A stretch of DNA of 64,000 nt from Leucobacter denitrificans (GTDB lineage: Bacteria; Actinomycetota; Actinomycetes; Actinomycetales; Microbacteriaceae): contig NZ_CP060716.1 of NCBI RefSeq assembly GCF_014396385.1, forward strand, positions 1,178,001 to 1,242,000. The letters run 5' to 3'. The notes beneath the pieces were generated by a model, which did no database searches, was not told the origin of the DNA, and worked only from the letters and a program-made list of their open reading frames with translations. The position numbers and the translations under genes were made by a program. Position 1 is the stretch's first letter. Each line of letters starts with the position of its first letter. Below, one piece after another: positions 18,086-27,256 of the stretch.

Positions 18086-18781
18086 CTAGTGGGGCTCTCG
18101 ATTCGATTGTGGATCGGGGGCCCCACTCGCGTGCGCACCGAGCTGCGCCCTGAGCCCGCCAATAAATATGCTGAGCCCAAGCTCAAAAGCCTGATCTGCG
18201 GGGCTCTGTCCCTGCTCGGCGAGGGTCTCCCCGCGCTCGCGGTACGCGGCGGTGAGTTCTGGAACGTCGTCGCGGTCTCCCGGATCCATCATGTCGGGAG
18301 CTGCCGCGGCGTCGAGCGCCGACCCGAGGATGAATGACTCGAGCGCTACGAGCACGCTCAGCGCTTCGCCTCGGGGCCACCCCTGCCCCACCAGTGTCGA
18401 GATGACTCGGTCGTAGGCGAGGCCCACCTGTGACGTTGGGTCGAACGGCATCACTGCGAGCAGAGCGATGGTTGGCGGGTGCGCCGCAAATGCGTCTCGG
18501 TAGTTGCGGGCCCAGGCGGCAATCCCTTCGTCCCAGGGCAGACCGTCAAAGATGCCGGGCGCGATTTGCTCGCCGATGAGCTCGCGTATGCCGCGGGTGA
18601 TGTCGTCTTTGCCCGACACGTGGTTGTACAGCGCAGACGGTCGAACGCCGAGGCGCTGCGCGATGTCGCGCATGCCGTAGCCCTGTTCCCCGTGCTCATC
18701 GAGGAGCTCGAGCGCGGCCTCCACAATCTTGGTGCGCGAGAGCACCTGCTTGCTCGGGCGCCCCACTCGCCGATTCGCCAT
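18086..18781 (-). CDS. TetR/AcrR-family transcriptional regulator
   Basis: A 231-residue regulator. The TetR helix-turn-helix occupies about residues 8-60 (GRPSKQVLSRTKIVEAALELL, YGMRDIAQRLGVRPSALYNHVSGKDD). A helical ligand domain with a TetR_C-like layout follows (PWDEGIAAWARNYRDAF). ATG 18781 has a strong GGAGGTGA at 18789-18796; a GTG further upstream would include that sequence and is rejected. It converges on the permease gene and resembles the TetR at 13-729 in layout, so the pair may regulate the two amidohydrolase loci. Confidence 0.87.
   Translation of the reverse strand: MANRRVGRPSKQVLSRTKIVEAALELLDEHGEQGYGMRDIAQRLGVRPSALYNHVSGKDDITRGIRELIGEQIAPGIFDGLPWDEGIAAWARNYRDAFAAHPPTIALLAVMPFDPTSQVGLAYDRVISTLVGQGWPRGEALSVLVALESFILGSALDAAAAPDMMDPGDRDDVPELTAAYRERGETLAEQGQSPADQAFELGLSIFIGGLRAQLGAHASGAPDPQSNREPH
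18088..18127. terminator. Hairpin between convergent permease and TetR genes
   Basis: Perfect 8-bp stem AGTGGGGC (18088-18095) / GCCCCACT (18120-18127) with a 24-nt loop. It overlaps the 3' end of the TetR gene and lies between converging genes, fitting a bidirectional terminator without a U-tract. Confidence 0.5.
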
Positions 18782-18809
18782 CTGTGTCACCTCCACTCAC
18801 CACACCCCA

Positions 18810-19694
18810 CTATCGCAGGTGTTCGATGTCGGCGGCGTTCACCTCGAGCGATCCACCGGTTGGCAGGTCGATGATGAGCGCACCGTCAGCTGCGAGCGCG
18901 CGTGCGCGACCGTCGACGAGCTTGCCGCCCGGTAGGTGCGCGCGCACCTCGGTTCCGAGTGTGAGTGAGTTTCTCGCGACTCGATTGCGGATCGCCTGAG
19001 GGCTCTCTGCCGCAAGCTTTGTGAGGCGCAACAGGTCAGACACGATGCCTTCGATCACGCGGTCGGCGAGATCCGCCCCTGCTTCGTCGGCGAACGACTC
19101 GGCCCCGCCCACGTCTGCTCCCGACGCGAGGAGCGAGGTCGCGCGATCGGTCGGTAACTCCCACTCGGGAATGAGCAGGTTGAGTCCCATGCCGAACACT
19201 GCGCTGCCGTCTGGCAAGAGTTCGCAGAGAATGCCGCAGAGCTTCTTGCCGGGGCGCCCCTCAATCGCGTCATCTTCGTCGCGAACGTGCACGTCGTTCG
19301 GCCACTTCGTGCCAACTCGCAGTGCTTCGTGATCATCAGTCGCCCGATACAGCGGCTGCAGGCCAGCGGTGACCGCCGATCCCGCGATGAGCGGCAACCA
19401 GGCCGGTCCGAGTTCGCCCCAGTCTGGTTTCCCCGTCGCGTCACCAATTTCTGCACCGAATCCCCGCACGAGCACCGACACCGCGAGCGCCTGGCCCTTC
19501 GGTGTCACCCAGCCGCGCTCGAGCCTTCCCTTACCCGCCGTCTGCTGATCTGTCACGAGTAGGATGCCGTGCGGCAGCGGCGATCCACTGCGAACTGCAG
19601 CCTGCGCCATCTCGCGCAGTTCGGCGTTCGTCGAGGGTGATTCTTCGCGCCACTCAACGCGTGGAAGCAGGGCGTGAGTCCGATCGAGGTGCAT
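18810..19694 (-). CDS. birA: Biotin-[acetyl-CoA carboxylase] ligase
   Basis: A 294-residue monofunctional biotin protein ligase that makes biotinyl-AMP and transfers biotin to a carrier lysine. Seen: the substrate loop QTAGKGRLERGW, the adenylate-binding KWPNDV, the KLCGIL lysine segment, and a small C-terminal SH3-like domain. There is no N-terminal helix-turn-helix, so it is not a repressor. The start has no Shine-Dalgarno sequence but TAGCCT six bases upstream. Its targets are probably the biotinylated subunit at 42112-43878 and similar proteins. Divergent from the TPM gene. Confidence 0.93.
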   Translation of the reverse strand: MHLDRTHALLPRVEWREESPSTNAELREMAQAAVRSGSPLPHGILLVTDQQTAGKGRLERGWVTPKGQALAVSVLVRGFGAEIGDATGKPDWGELGPAWLPLIAGSAVTAGLQPLYRATDDHEALRVGTKWPNDVHVRDEDDAIEGRPGKKLCGILCELLPDGSAVFGMGLNLLIPEWELPTDRATSLLASGADVGGAESFADEAGADLADRVIEGIVSDLLRLTKLAAESPQAIRNRVARNSLTLGTEVRAHLPGGKLVDGRARALAADGALIIDLPTGGSLEVNAADIEHLR

Positions 19695-19774
19695 GCAAAG
19701 AGGCTACCGCGGCAGCGGCGGCAAAACGCCCAAAGAATAGACCGGTACCGCCCCCGGGCAATACACTGCGAAGT
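19695..19774. promoter_or_regulatory. Divergent leaderless-type promoters of birA and the TPM gene
   Basis: On the - strand TAGCCT (complement of 19701-19706) lies six bases before the birA ATG. On the + strand TACACT (19762-19767) lies seven bases before GTG 19775. Neither gene has a Shine-Dalgarno sequence. Confidence 0.6.
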
Positions 19775-21883
19775 GTGGAACACTCGCAACCGAGCAACCA
19801 ACAGCACAACGTCCGATCGATTCTCGCAGCGGCGACCAAATGGCTCGCTACTGCGGCCATCGGTGCAGCCTGGATGCTGGGGTCGAGTGTCGCGGCGAGC
19901 GCAACCGAGCCAGTGAGTCTCGACAGTGGGTACGTCACCGACTCGGCGGGAGTTCTGTCGGCCGACGATATTGAGTCGGCGAATGATCGACTCGCCACGA
20001 CGTATGGCGAGACCGGCATCGACCTCTACGTCGTGTTTGTCGACGAGTTCACGAACCCGTCGGATCGCATCGAGTGGACGAACACGACCGCCGACATGAA
20101 CGGCCTCGGCGAGACACAGTACCTGCTCGCGGTTGCCACAGAGGGCAGGCAGTACTTTATTTCGGGCTACACGAGCGGGCCGCTGAGCGACTCAGACCTC
20201 GACAAGATCGAGCAAGAGATACTTCCGACACTGCGAGATTCGAACTGGCTTGGCGCGGTGAGCTCTGCCGCCGCCGCTATCGAAAGCCAGCACTCTGCGC
20301 CGGGCCGGAATGCCGCCGTCGCGGTGGGCATCGGTGTCGGCGCGGTCGGGCTCGGCGGCGCAGCCTGGGGCGTCACCCGAATTGCGCGCAACAAACGCAA
20401 GCAGGCGTCTGCACAGGCTGACCTCACCGAACTCGATCGCACCGCGGGCGCAGCACTTGTCGCGGCCGACGACGCAGTGAAGTCGAGCGCGCAGGAGCTC
20501 GAATTTGCACGCGCGCAGTTCGGCGATGGCGCGGTTGAAGACTTCATCGCAGCACTGGAGAATGCAAGATCCGAACTGTTGCGGGCATTTGCTCTCAGGC
20601 AACTCCTCGACGATTCGGCGCCAGATACACGTGAGCAGAAAGTGGAATGGCTCGAGGAAATCATTGAGCTTTGTGACGCGGTTGACACCACGCTCGACGC
20701 ACAGGTCGATGAGTTCGACGCGTTGCGAGCCATCGAGCAGAACGCTCCGGCAGTGCTGCAGAAGCTTACCCAGCGCCGGCAGCAGGTCGAGGGTATGGTT
20801 CCGCAAGTTGAGGCCGAAGTCGCGCGACTCAACGCGACGTACGCGTCGAGTGCGCTCGCGTCGTTCAGCGGATCGACCGAGCAGCTCGCGAAGCTCATTG
20901 CTTTCGCGACCGAGCGCGAGACCGAGGCGCAGTCAGTGCTCGATACACGGGGTGACGCTCCAGCCGCGCACCCGGCGGCCGTGCCCACCACGCCTGATGC
21001 GACCGCCACACCCGGCGGATCCGTAGCGATCACGATCCGTGAGGGCGAGGCCGCGATTGGCCAAGCCGAAGAACTCGCCCGCACCATTACTGAGCATGGC
21101 GAGCGACTCGCAGAGGTCGAAAAGCGATGCGCGGAACTCATCACTGAACTCGAACGCGATGTCGCGACCGCGCGTACGCTTGGCGACCCCGACGGGAGCG
21201 TGGCCGGCGCGATCGCAGCGACCGAGCAGCAGATCGCGCAGGCACGGGTACAGCTCAGCGGTACGGGCCGCGATCCTGACCGTGCCCTGCAAGAACTCGA
21301 TGCAGCGAACACTCACATCGATAGCGTCGTCGAGGCCGCGCAGCAGGCAGTGCGCAACCAGCAGTTGCTCGATGCGCAGCTTGCTCAGGCTGGTGACCAG
21401 GTGCGTCAGGCTGAGGCATACATTGACGCACGGCGAGGAGCGGTAGGTGTAACTGCCCGCACGCGAGTAGCAGAAGCTCGGGCTTCGCTCTCACGAGCGA
21501 TCGCGCTTCAGGGTGGGAACACTCCGGGAGCACTTGTCGAAGTGCGACGCGCATCGAAGCTAGCTTCCGAGGCTCTCTCCTCAGCCCAGTCCGACGTTTC
21601 GGGGTTCGGCGGCGGTTACAGCGGCGGTTACGGCGGGGGCTCATACTCGAGCGGCGACGCCACGCTCGGTGCGATTCTCGGTGCAATCCTCGGCAGCGGT
21701 GGATCCGGCGGCCGATCCTCAGGCCGCGGCGGAGGCTTCGGCGGCTACAGCGGTGGCTTCGGCGGCGGATCACGTAGCGGTGGCAGATCTCGCAGCGGGG
21801 GCTTTGGTGGCAGCTCGAGAAGCAGCGGCCGTCGCAGCGGCGGTGGCGGCGGACGCCGATCCCGCGGAGGAGGGCGTTTCTGA
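19775..21883 (+). CDS. TPM-domain membrane protein with coiled coil and Gly-rich tail
   Basis: About 702 residues. A signal peptide (about 10-40, ending near SVAASA) precedes a TPM (YgcG/Psb32-like) domain at about 45-165, including YVTDSAGVLS and YVVFVDEF. A membrane helix at about 178-200 follows, then a basic stretch (RNKRKQA), a long helical region to about 605 rich in Ala/Glu/Gln, and a Gly/Ser/Arg-rich tail (about 609-702) of GGYGGG and RSGG repeats. The TPM domain is predicted extracytoplasmic, the helical part cytoplasmic. GTG 19775 fits the leaderless promoter; longer upstream starts would run through the divergent promoter. Next to pspA, so an envelope-stress role is likely. Confidence 0.75.
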   Translation: MEHSQPSNQQHNVRSILAAATKWLATAAIGAAWMLGSSVAASATEPVSLDSGYVTDSAGVLSADDIESANDRLATTYGETGIDLYVVFVDEFTNPSDRIEWTNTTADMNGLGETQYLLAVATEGRQYFISGYTSGPLSDSDLDKIEQEILPTLRDSNWLGAVSSAAAAIESQHSAPGRNAAVAVGIGVGAVGLGGAAWGVTRIARNKRKQASAQADLTELDRTAGAALVAADDAVKSSAQELEFARAQFGDGAVEDFIAALENARSELLRAFALRQLLDDSAPDTREQKVEWLEEIIELCDAVDTTLDAQVDEFDALRAIEQNAPAVLQKLTQRRQQVEGMVPQVEAEVARLNATYASSALASFSGSTEQLAKLIAFATERETEAQSVLDTRGDAPAAHPAAVPTTPDATATPGGSVAITIREGEAAIGQAEELARTITEHGERLAEVEKRCAELITELERDVATARTLGDPDGSVAGAIAATEQQIAQARVQLSGTGRDPDRALQELDAANTHIDSVVEAAQQAVRNQQLLDAQLAQAGDQVRQAEAYIDARRGAVGVTARTRVAEARASLSRAIALQGGNTPGALVEVRRASKLASEALSSAQSDVSGFGGGYSGGYGGGSYSSGDATLGAILGAILGSGGSGGRSSGRGGGFGGYSGGFGGGSRSGGRSRSGGFGGSSRSSGRRSGGGGGRRSRGGGRF

Positions 21884-21962
21884 TCCATCGCAAACTGACC
21901 CAGCAGACTCATTGAGTTCTCGAATACACTCTCAACACCCGCCTCGGCGAAAGGAAAACACT

Positions 21963-22697
21963 ATGTCAAAGCAGTCCATTCTTGGTCGTGTGACCACCCT
22001 GATTCGCGCAAACATCAACTCCATCATCGACTCCGCAGAAGACCCTGAGAAGATGATCGATCAGCTTATTCGTGACTACACGAACAACATCGCAGACGCC
22101 GAATCGGCGATCGCCGAAACAATCGGTAATTTGCGACTCCTTGAGCAAGATCACGCGGAAGATGTGAAGACCGCAGGCGAGTGGGGTCGCAAGGCTCTCG
22201 CCGCGAGCGCGAAGGCTGACGAAATGCGTGCGGCCGGAAACGCGACTGACGCCGACAAGTTCGACAACCTCGCGAAGGTTGCACTGCAGCGTCAGATCAC
22301 CGCTGAGAACGAGGCAACCGCTGCCGCGCCGATGATCGCAACGCAGCAGGAAGTCACCGAGAAGCTCAAGAACGGGCTCGCGGGAATGAAGGAAAAACTC
22401 AAGCAGCTGCAGACAAAGCGCGCCGAACTCGTCGCGCGCGCGAAGACCGCAGAGGCGCAGAACCGCGTCGCCGACGCTGTGAAGTCGATCGACGTGCTCG
22501 ACCCGACGAGCGACCTCGGCCGCTTCGAAGAGAAGATTCGCCGCCAAGAGGCGCTCGCCCGCGGCAAGCAGGAAGTCGCTGCGTCGTCGCTTGACTCGCA
22601 GTTCAACGAGCTCGAGAACTTCGAGGTTGTGACCGAGGTTGAGGCGCGTCTCGCTGCCCTCAAGTCGGGCAACGCACCGCAGGCGCTCGAGCAGTAG
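21963..22697 (+). CDS. pspA: PspA/IM30-family membrane-associated protein
   Basis: A 244-residue coiled-coil protein of the PspA/Vipp1 family. It opens with the amphipathic helix SILGRVTTLIRANINSIID, followed by EDPEKMIDQLIRDY and long heptad-rich helices with few turns. Family members bind and remodel stressed inner membranes. ATG follows GAAAGGAAA. It is sandwiched between the TPM protein and a shorter paralogue of that protein's helical domain, suggesting that the three act together. Confidence 0.9.
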   Translation: MSKQSILGRVTTLIRANINSIIDSAEDPEKMIDQLIRDYTNNIADAESAIAETIGNLRLLEQDHAEDVKTAGEWGRKALAASAKADEMRAAGNATDADKFDNLAKVALQRQITAENEATAAAPMIATQQEVTEKLKNGLAGMKEKLKQLQTKRAELVARAKTAEAQNRVADAVKSIDVLDPTSDLGRFEEKIRRQEALARGKQEVAASSLDSQFNELENFEVVTEVEARLAALKSGNAPQALEQ

Positions 22698-22792
22698 TAC
22701 GAAACACCAGACAGCTGTGAGGGTGTGGAATGGTCCGCGGGATTGATCCACACCCTTCGCAGTGATGACTTGACACCGGAGTAATTTGCATC

Positions 22793-24100
22793 GTGGGATT
22801 TTGGGGACGCCGCAGTCGCGAGGCCAACGCGGCACAAGACGCCGCCGACACTGAGTTGTCGCGGAAAGCACAACTTGCGCTCGTGGCAGCTGACGAGCGT
22901 ATTCGGGTGGCGAGCGACGAACTCGCATTTGCAACAGCTGAACTCGGAGACAGCGCAACTGCGAACCTCAAGGTTGGGTTGGATGCGGTGCGCGAGCACA
23001 TGACCGAAGCGTTTCAGCTGCACCAGTTGAACCACGATCACATTCCCGACACGGCAGACGAGCTTCGCACCAGAAACGCGCGCATCGTGCAGCTGTGCGA
23101 GTGGGCCGAGTCGGTGCTCGACGAGCGCACCACAGAGCTCAAGGAACGCGTCGAACGGGTGCGGCGCGCGCCCGAAACGCTCGCTCGGGTACGCGCGACC
23201 GCCGAGGCACTGCGCTCCAGGTTGCCCGATATGCAGGGCACGCTCGAGCGACTGGCCGCCATGTACTCCCCTGCTGCATTACAGCGGGTGCGCCTCAATG
23301 CCGACGATGCCGAGCAGTTGCTTGACTTCGCGGTGCGATCTGCCGACCTGTCTGAGCGGCGCCGAGCCTCGGGGAAGCTCGAAGATGCGAACCTCGCACT
23401 CGAGGCCGCTACCGAGACTCTGCGGCGCGCGGAGTCTATCTTCGACAGCATCGACGGCTTCGAAATTGAGGCACTTCGCACCCAGACCACACTTGCAGAC
23501 GTCATCGAGGACTCCCGCGGCGATCTCGTCGCCGCTCGAACCGAGCGCCGCACCCCCGAGGTCGAAGCAGCGATTGAACGGCTCGACGCAGCACTCGCTG
23601 AGGTTTCAGGAAGCAGACAGCGCGATCCCTTTGCCGATCTCGCTCTCGTCTCAGCGGCGAACGCTGCTCTCGACGAAGCTCGCGAGAAAGCTGCAAAACC
23701 CGTCATCCCCCTCGAGCATGTGCGACATGCAATCTCTGCCGCAGATCACTCGATCGGCATCGCTGCGGGAGTCATCGATGGCCACCGCGGGTGGATCGGC
23801 GCAGACGCCCGCACCCGTCTCTCTGAAGCGCGACGCATTCGCTCCGACATCTCGGCGCTCCCCTCCTCCGAAGGCACACGTGAGGAGGCGCTCAGGCTCG
23901 CGCATCGAAGCTCGGCACTCGCGGAGGACGCGTTGAGTCTCGCTCAGCGTGACATTGACTCCTCGCGAAACGGCCACGGCGGTGGCGACTGGGGTAACTG
24001 GGGCGGACGTAGCGGGAGATCCGGTGGAGCTGGAAGCGTGCTCGGCCCAGTAATCGGCGGAGTCATTCTCGGCGGGCTACTCGACGACATCTTTGACTAG
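22793..24100 (+). CDS. Coiled-coil protein paralogous to the helical part of the TPM protein
   Basis: A 435-residue, mostly helical soluble protein with no signal peptide and no TPM domain. Its body aligns by eye with the cytoplasmic helical region of the TPM protein two genes upstream: ALVAADERIRVASDELAFA against ALVAADDAVKSSAQELEFA, and later IVQLCEWAESVLDERT against IIELCDAVDTTLDAQV. It also ends with a Gly-rich stretch (GGDWGNWGGRSG) and a hydrophobic C-terminus. I infer duplication of the TPM gene with loss of the exported domain. GTG 22793 is the best start; the promoter is unclear. Function unknown, probably a PspA partner. Confidence 0.7.
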   Translation: MGFWGRRSREANAAQDAADTELSRKAQLALVAADERIRVASDELAFATAELGDSATANLKVGLDAVREHMTEAFQLHQLNHDHIPDTADELRTRNARIVQLCEWAESVLDERTTELKERVERVRRAPETLARVRATAEALRSRLPDMQGTLERLAAMYSPAALQRVRLNADDAEQLLDFAVRSADLSERRRASGKLEDANLALEAATETLRRAESIFDSIDGFEIEALRTQTTLADVIEDSRGDLVAARTERRTPEVEAAIERLDAALAEVSGSRQRDPFADLALVSAANAALDEAREKAAKPVIPLEHVRHAISAADHSIGIAAGVIDGHRGWIGADARTRLSEARRIRSDISALPSSEGTREEALRLAHRSSALAEDALSLAQRDIDSSRNGHGGGDWGNWGGRSGRSGGAGSVLGPVIGGVILGGLLDDIFD

Positions 24101-24190
24101 GGCACTCTGCGGACTCTGATCCACCGCGAACCAGCTACCGACGTCGCGCGCACGCTCACGCACGCGCGCACCCCGCGCCGGCGATTTGGC

Positions 24191-24217
24191 GGGTTTCGAC
24201 CAAAGAAACGCAAACCC
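24191..24217. terminator. Weak hairpin downstream of the coiled-coil gene
   Basis: GGGTTT (24191-24196) and AAACCC (24212-24217) can pair in the 168-bp gap before the carboxylase beta gene. There is no U-tract; moderate support only. Confidence 0.3.
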
Positions 24218-24256
24218 GTTGGAGGTGTTCTTACGCGAACTGAATATCTTGCGCGC

Positions 24257-24268
24257 TAGGCTGATCTC
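24257..24268 (+). promoter_or_regulatory. Leaderless-type promoter of the carboxylase beta gene
   Basis: TAGGCT at 24257-24262 followed by six bases and GTG 24269. The same hexamer precedes the carboxylase alpha gene (42099-42104, seven bases before its ATG). Confidence 0.6.
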
Positions 24269-25873
24269 GTGACCCAAGAGAACACTCAGACTCCAGAGTC
24301 CCTCGCAACCACGGCTGGTCGAATCGCCGACCACCGACGCAAGTATCAGGAGGCCGTTGGAGACCGCGACGCCGCGGCTGCCGAGAAGCAGCACGCCCGC
24401 GGAAAGATGACCGCGCGCGAGCGCATCTCGAGCCTCCTCGATCCCGGCTCGTTCGTCGAGTTCGACAAGTACGTGAAGCACCGTGCCACCGCGTTCGGCA
24501 TGGACAAGCACCACCCGTTTGGTGACTCGGTGGTAACGGGGGCTGGCACGATCCACGGCCGCCAAGTCGTCGTGTACTCACAAGATTTCACCGCGTTCGG
24601 CGGTTCGCTCGGCGAGGCTGCCGGCGAGAAGATCGTGAAGGCGATGGAGTTCGCACTCAAGACCGGTGCCCCGATCATCGGCATGCTCGACTCGGGCGGT
24701 GCGCGTATTCAAGAGGGCGTGTTCTCGCTCTCGCAGTACGCGAAGATCTTCAAGCGCAACACGATGTCTTCGGGCGTCATTCCGCAGATCTCGATCGTCA
24801 TGGGGCCGTCGGCCGGTGGCGCCGTGTATTCGCCAGCGCTCACCGACTTTGTCATCATGGTCGACAAGACGAGCAACATGTTCGTCACCGGCCCAGACGT
24901 CATCAAGACCGTCACTGGCGAAGAGGTGGGCTTCGAAGAGCTCGGCGGCGCGCTTACGCACAACAAGACGAGCGGTGTCTCGCACTATCTCGCGAGCGAC
25001 GAGCTCGATGCGCTCGACTACGCGCGCACGCTGATCAGCTACCTGCCCGACAACAACCTCGCCGAAGCGCCGGTGTACGACAGTGACACGGTGTACGAGA
25101 TCACTGAGGCGGATCGGGCGCTGAACACCATCATCCCCGACAGTGCGAATCAGCCCTACGACATGAAGACCGTCATCGAGGCGATTCTCGACGGTGGCGA
25201 CTTCCTTGAGGTGCAGCCGCTGTTCGCCCCGAACATTCTCATCGGCTTCGGTCGCGTCGAGGGCCGCACGGTCGGCATCGTCGCGAACCAGCCAAACCAG
25301 ATGGCTGGCACGCTCAACATCGACGCGAGCGAGAAGGCTGCCCGCTTCGTGCGGTTCTGTGACGCGTTCTCGATCCCCATCCTCACCCTTGTCGATGTGC
25401 CCGGGTTCTTGCCCGGCACTGACCAGGAATACCAGGGCATCATTCGCCGCGGCGCGAAGCTGCTGTACGCCTACGCTGAGGCGACCGTTCCGCTCGTCAC
25501 CATCATCACCCGCAAGGCCTACGGCGGCGCGTACATCGTGATGGCGTCGAAGGAGATGGGTGCCGACTTCAACATCGCGTGGCCCACCGCCGAGATCGCG
25601 GTGATGGGTGGCGCGGGTGCCGTCAACATTCTGTACCGCAAGGAGCTCGCTGCGGCCGAGGCTGCGGGCGAAGACGTCGAAGCGCTGCGCGCCAAGCTCA
25701 CCGCCCAGTACACGGCTGATGTGACGTCGCCGTTCTTGGCCGCCGAGCGCGGCGAGATCGATAACGTTCTCGAGCCAGCGGGTACCCGTCTCGCGGTCAT
25801 CAAGGCGCTCCGCGGCCTGCGCGGCAAGCGCCAAGAGGGTCCCGCCAAGAAGCACGGAAACATTCCGCTATGA
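24269..25873 (+). CDS. pccB: Acyl-CoA carboxylase beta subunit (carboxyltransferase)
   Basis: A 534-residue carboxyltransferase that moves CO2 from carboxybiotin to acetyl- or propionyl-CoA. Two crotonase-like halves are visible, with GARIQEGV and a [13 protein letters not shown] oxyanion region in the first, and the second-half glycines and [14 protein letters not shown] in the second. Length and layout match AccD5/PccB. GTG 24269 has a -10 hexamer six bases upstream. Its stop overlaps the epsilon gene (ATGA). It should work with the biotinylated alpha chain at 42112, which is BirA's likely substrate. Very few TGGATC sites, suggesting high expression. Confidence 0.94.
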   Translation: MTQENTQTPESLATTAGRIADHRRKYQEAVGDRDAAAAEKQHARGKMTARERISSLLDPGSFVEFDKYVKHRATAFGMDKHHPFGDSVVTGAGTIHGRQVVVYSQDFTAFGGSLGEAAGEKIVKAMEFALKTGAPIIGMLDSGGARIQEGVFSLSQYAKIFKRNTMSSGVIPQISIVMGPSAGGAVYSPALTDFVIMVDKTSNMFVTGPDVIKTVTGEEVGFEELGGALTHNKTSGVSHYLASDELDALDYARTLISYLPDNNLAEAPVYDSDTVYEITEADRALNTIIPDSANQPYDMKTVIEAILDGGDFLEVQPLFAPNILIGFGRVEGRTVGIVANQPNQMAGTLNIDASEKAARFVRFCDAFSIPILTLVDVPGFLPGTDQEYQGIIRRGAKLLYAYAEATVPLVTIITRKAYGGAYIVMASKEMGADFNIAWPTAEIAVMGGAGAVNILYRKELAAAEAAGEDVEALRAKLTAQYTADVTSPFLAAERGEIDNVLEPAGTRLAVIKALRGLRGKRQEGPAKKHGNIPL

Positions 25874-26178
25874 GTCCCGCAGTGCCCGCGGTTCCACCCG
25901 TGCCCGCCGACGAGTCGCTTCCACCCGACGCGCTCAAGCGAGACGCGCTCAAGCGTGAAGAGGTCGGCGAGGTGTCAGATGCGCTCACGGGCGACGACAT
26001 CCACTTCGTCACACGCAAGGTGAGCGACGAAGAGCGCGCGGCGGTCATCGCGGTGCTCACTGAGGCGCGGGCCGAAGAGACGAGACGCGCGAAGCGCATC
26101 GCCCGCAAGGATCGCGAACCCTGGGCACGCTCTCAGCGCGTGAACGACCGCATCATCGACATGCTCAACGAGCGGTAG
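25870..26178 (+). CDS. Acyl-CoA carboxylase epsilon subunit-like protein
   Basis: A 102-residue protein. The first 40 residues are Pro/Asp-rich and disordered. The C-terminal part has the epsilon-subunit pattern: a short strand ([20 protein letters not shown]) and a basic helix ending [10 protein letters not shown]. Actinobacterial epsilon subunits stabilise the alpha-beta carboxylase complex. Start-stop overlap with the beta gene supports joint synthesis. Confidence 0.8.
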   Translation: MSPAVPAVPPVPADESLPPDALKRDALKREEVGEVSDALTGDDIHFVTRKVSDEERAAVIAVLTEARAEETRRAKRIARKDREPWARSQRVNDRIIDMLNER

Positions 26179-26197
26179 GTAGCGCTCACCCATCTGT

Positions 26198-26280
26198 GAG
26201 CACCAGGCGAAATTTGAGCACCAGGCTAACTCCCAGTCAAAAATCCTTCGCATGATGCCGATTTTCGCCTGACGCTAACT
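26198..26280. repeat. Short repeats in the gap between epsilon subunit and panB
   Basis: GAGCACCAGGC is repeated directly at 26198-26208 and 26216-26226. CAGGCGAAATT (26204-26214) and ATTTTCGCCTG (26261-26271) form an imperfect inverted repeat. The genes converge here, so it may act as a terminator. No gene seen. Confidence 0.4.
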
Positions 26281-26317
26281 GGGCGGATCAGCGCAGGTGG
26301 ATCGGGACTGCGCCCGC

Positions 26318-27175
26318 TCAGCGCAGGCGCTTGAGCGCAGCGCGGGCGGCCTCGACGACCTCGTCGTCGGCACCGTACTGGTGCTCCGCCCCTGGGAATA
26401 CCCCAGACCGCACCTCCGAGGTGTACGCCTCGACCGCGGCATGCAGCGCATCGCCCACCTGCCCAAACTGCTTCACAAACTTGGCCGTCTTGCCCTCGGT
26501 GATGCCAGCAAGATCGTGCAGCACAAGTACTTGACCGTCAGCTGGTCCGGCACCGATCCCAATCACGGGGATCCGCAACTCTGACGCAAACACCTCAGTA
26601 ATCTTCGTCGGAACAGCCTCGACGACAACCGCAACAGCACCCGCCTCTTCGACGGCGAGCGCCTCGGTCACCGCCCGCTCGGCGGTTTCAACCGTGCGAC
26701 CCTGGGCGCGCAGGCCGCCAAGTGCGGTCGCGGTCTGCGGAGTGAGACCAATGTGCCCAAAGACCGGAATACCCGCAGCGGTAATCGCGCGAATGCGGCT
26801 CAGGCGATCGGGCCCGGCCCCTTCGATCTTCACCGCGTCCGCACCGGCCTCCTTAACAAAGCGGATCGCCGTCTCAACCGCCTGCGCGTCTGAAACCTCG
26901 GTCGACCCAAACGGCACATCACACACCACTAAAGCGCGACTCACTCCCCGGCGCACGGCACCCGCAAGCACGAGCATCTCGTCGGTCGTGACCGATACCG
27001 TAGAGCTGTGGCCGAGCACCACCTGCGCGCCCGAGTCGCCGACGAGTACGAGGTCGACGCCCGCGCGATCCACAATGCGGGCTGTCGGGTAATCGTAGGC
27101 GGTGACCATGACAAGTTGTTCACCCTGCGCCTTCATTTCGGCAAGACGCAGCATCGTGAGTGGGGCACTAGACAC
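26318..27175 (-). CDS. panB: 3-methyl-2-oxobutanoate hydroxymethyltransferase
   Basis: A 285-residue TIM-barrel enzyme that adds a hydroxymethyl group from methylene-THF to ketoisovalerate, the first step to pantoate. Seen: MVTAYDYPTARI, the Mg-binding VGDSGAQVVLGH, the acidic EGAG segment, HIGLTPQ, and the C-terminal VLHDLAGI and GKTAKFVKQF. GTG at 27175 has GAAGGG eight bases upstream; a GTG at 27184 abuts that sequence and is less likely. panC lies upstream in the same direction. Confidence 0.93.
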   Translation of the reverse strand: MSSAPLTMLRLAEMKAQGEQLVMVTAYDYPTARIVDRAGVDLVLVGDSGAQVVLGHSSTVSVTTDEMLVLAGAVRRGVSRALVVCDVPFGSTEVSDAQAVETAIRFVKEAGADAVKIEGAGPDRLSRIRAITAAGIPVFGHIGLTPQTATALGGLRAQGRTVETAERAVTEALAVEEAGAVAVVVEAVPTKITEVFASELRIPVIGIGAGPADGQVLVLHDLAGITEGKTAKFVKQFGQVGDALHAAVEAYTSEVRSGVFPGAEHQYGADDEVVEAARAALKRLR

Positions 27176-27256
27176 GGGAGACACCCTTCGGGTCGAAGTG
27201 ATTGACCCGGCACGACACCGGGCAGCTTGCCTTCCAGAGTACCCCGCGCATCATGC

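Noticed and set aside
22770..22787. TTGACA and TAATTT as a promoter for the coiled-coil gene
   Set aside because: Only six bases separate the two hexamers, far less than the 16-18 needed.
24578..25855. 425-codon antisense open frame
   Set aside because: It lies opposite the carboxylase beta gene, has an Asp/Arg/Val-rich composition typical of GC-rich shadow frames and has no recognisable domain.
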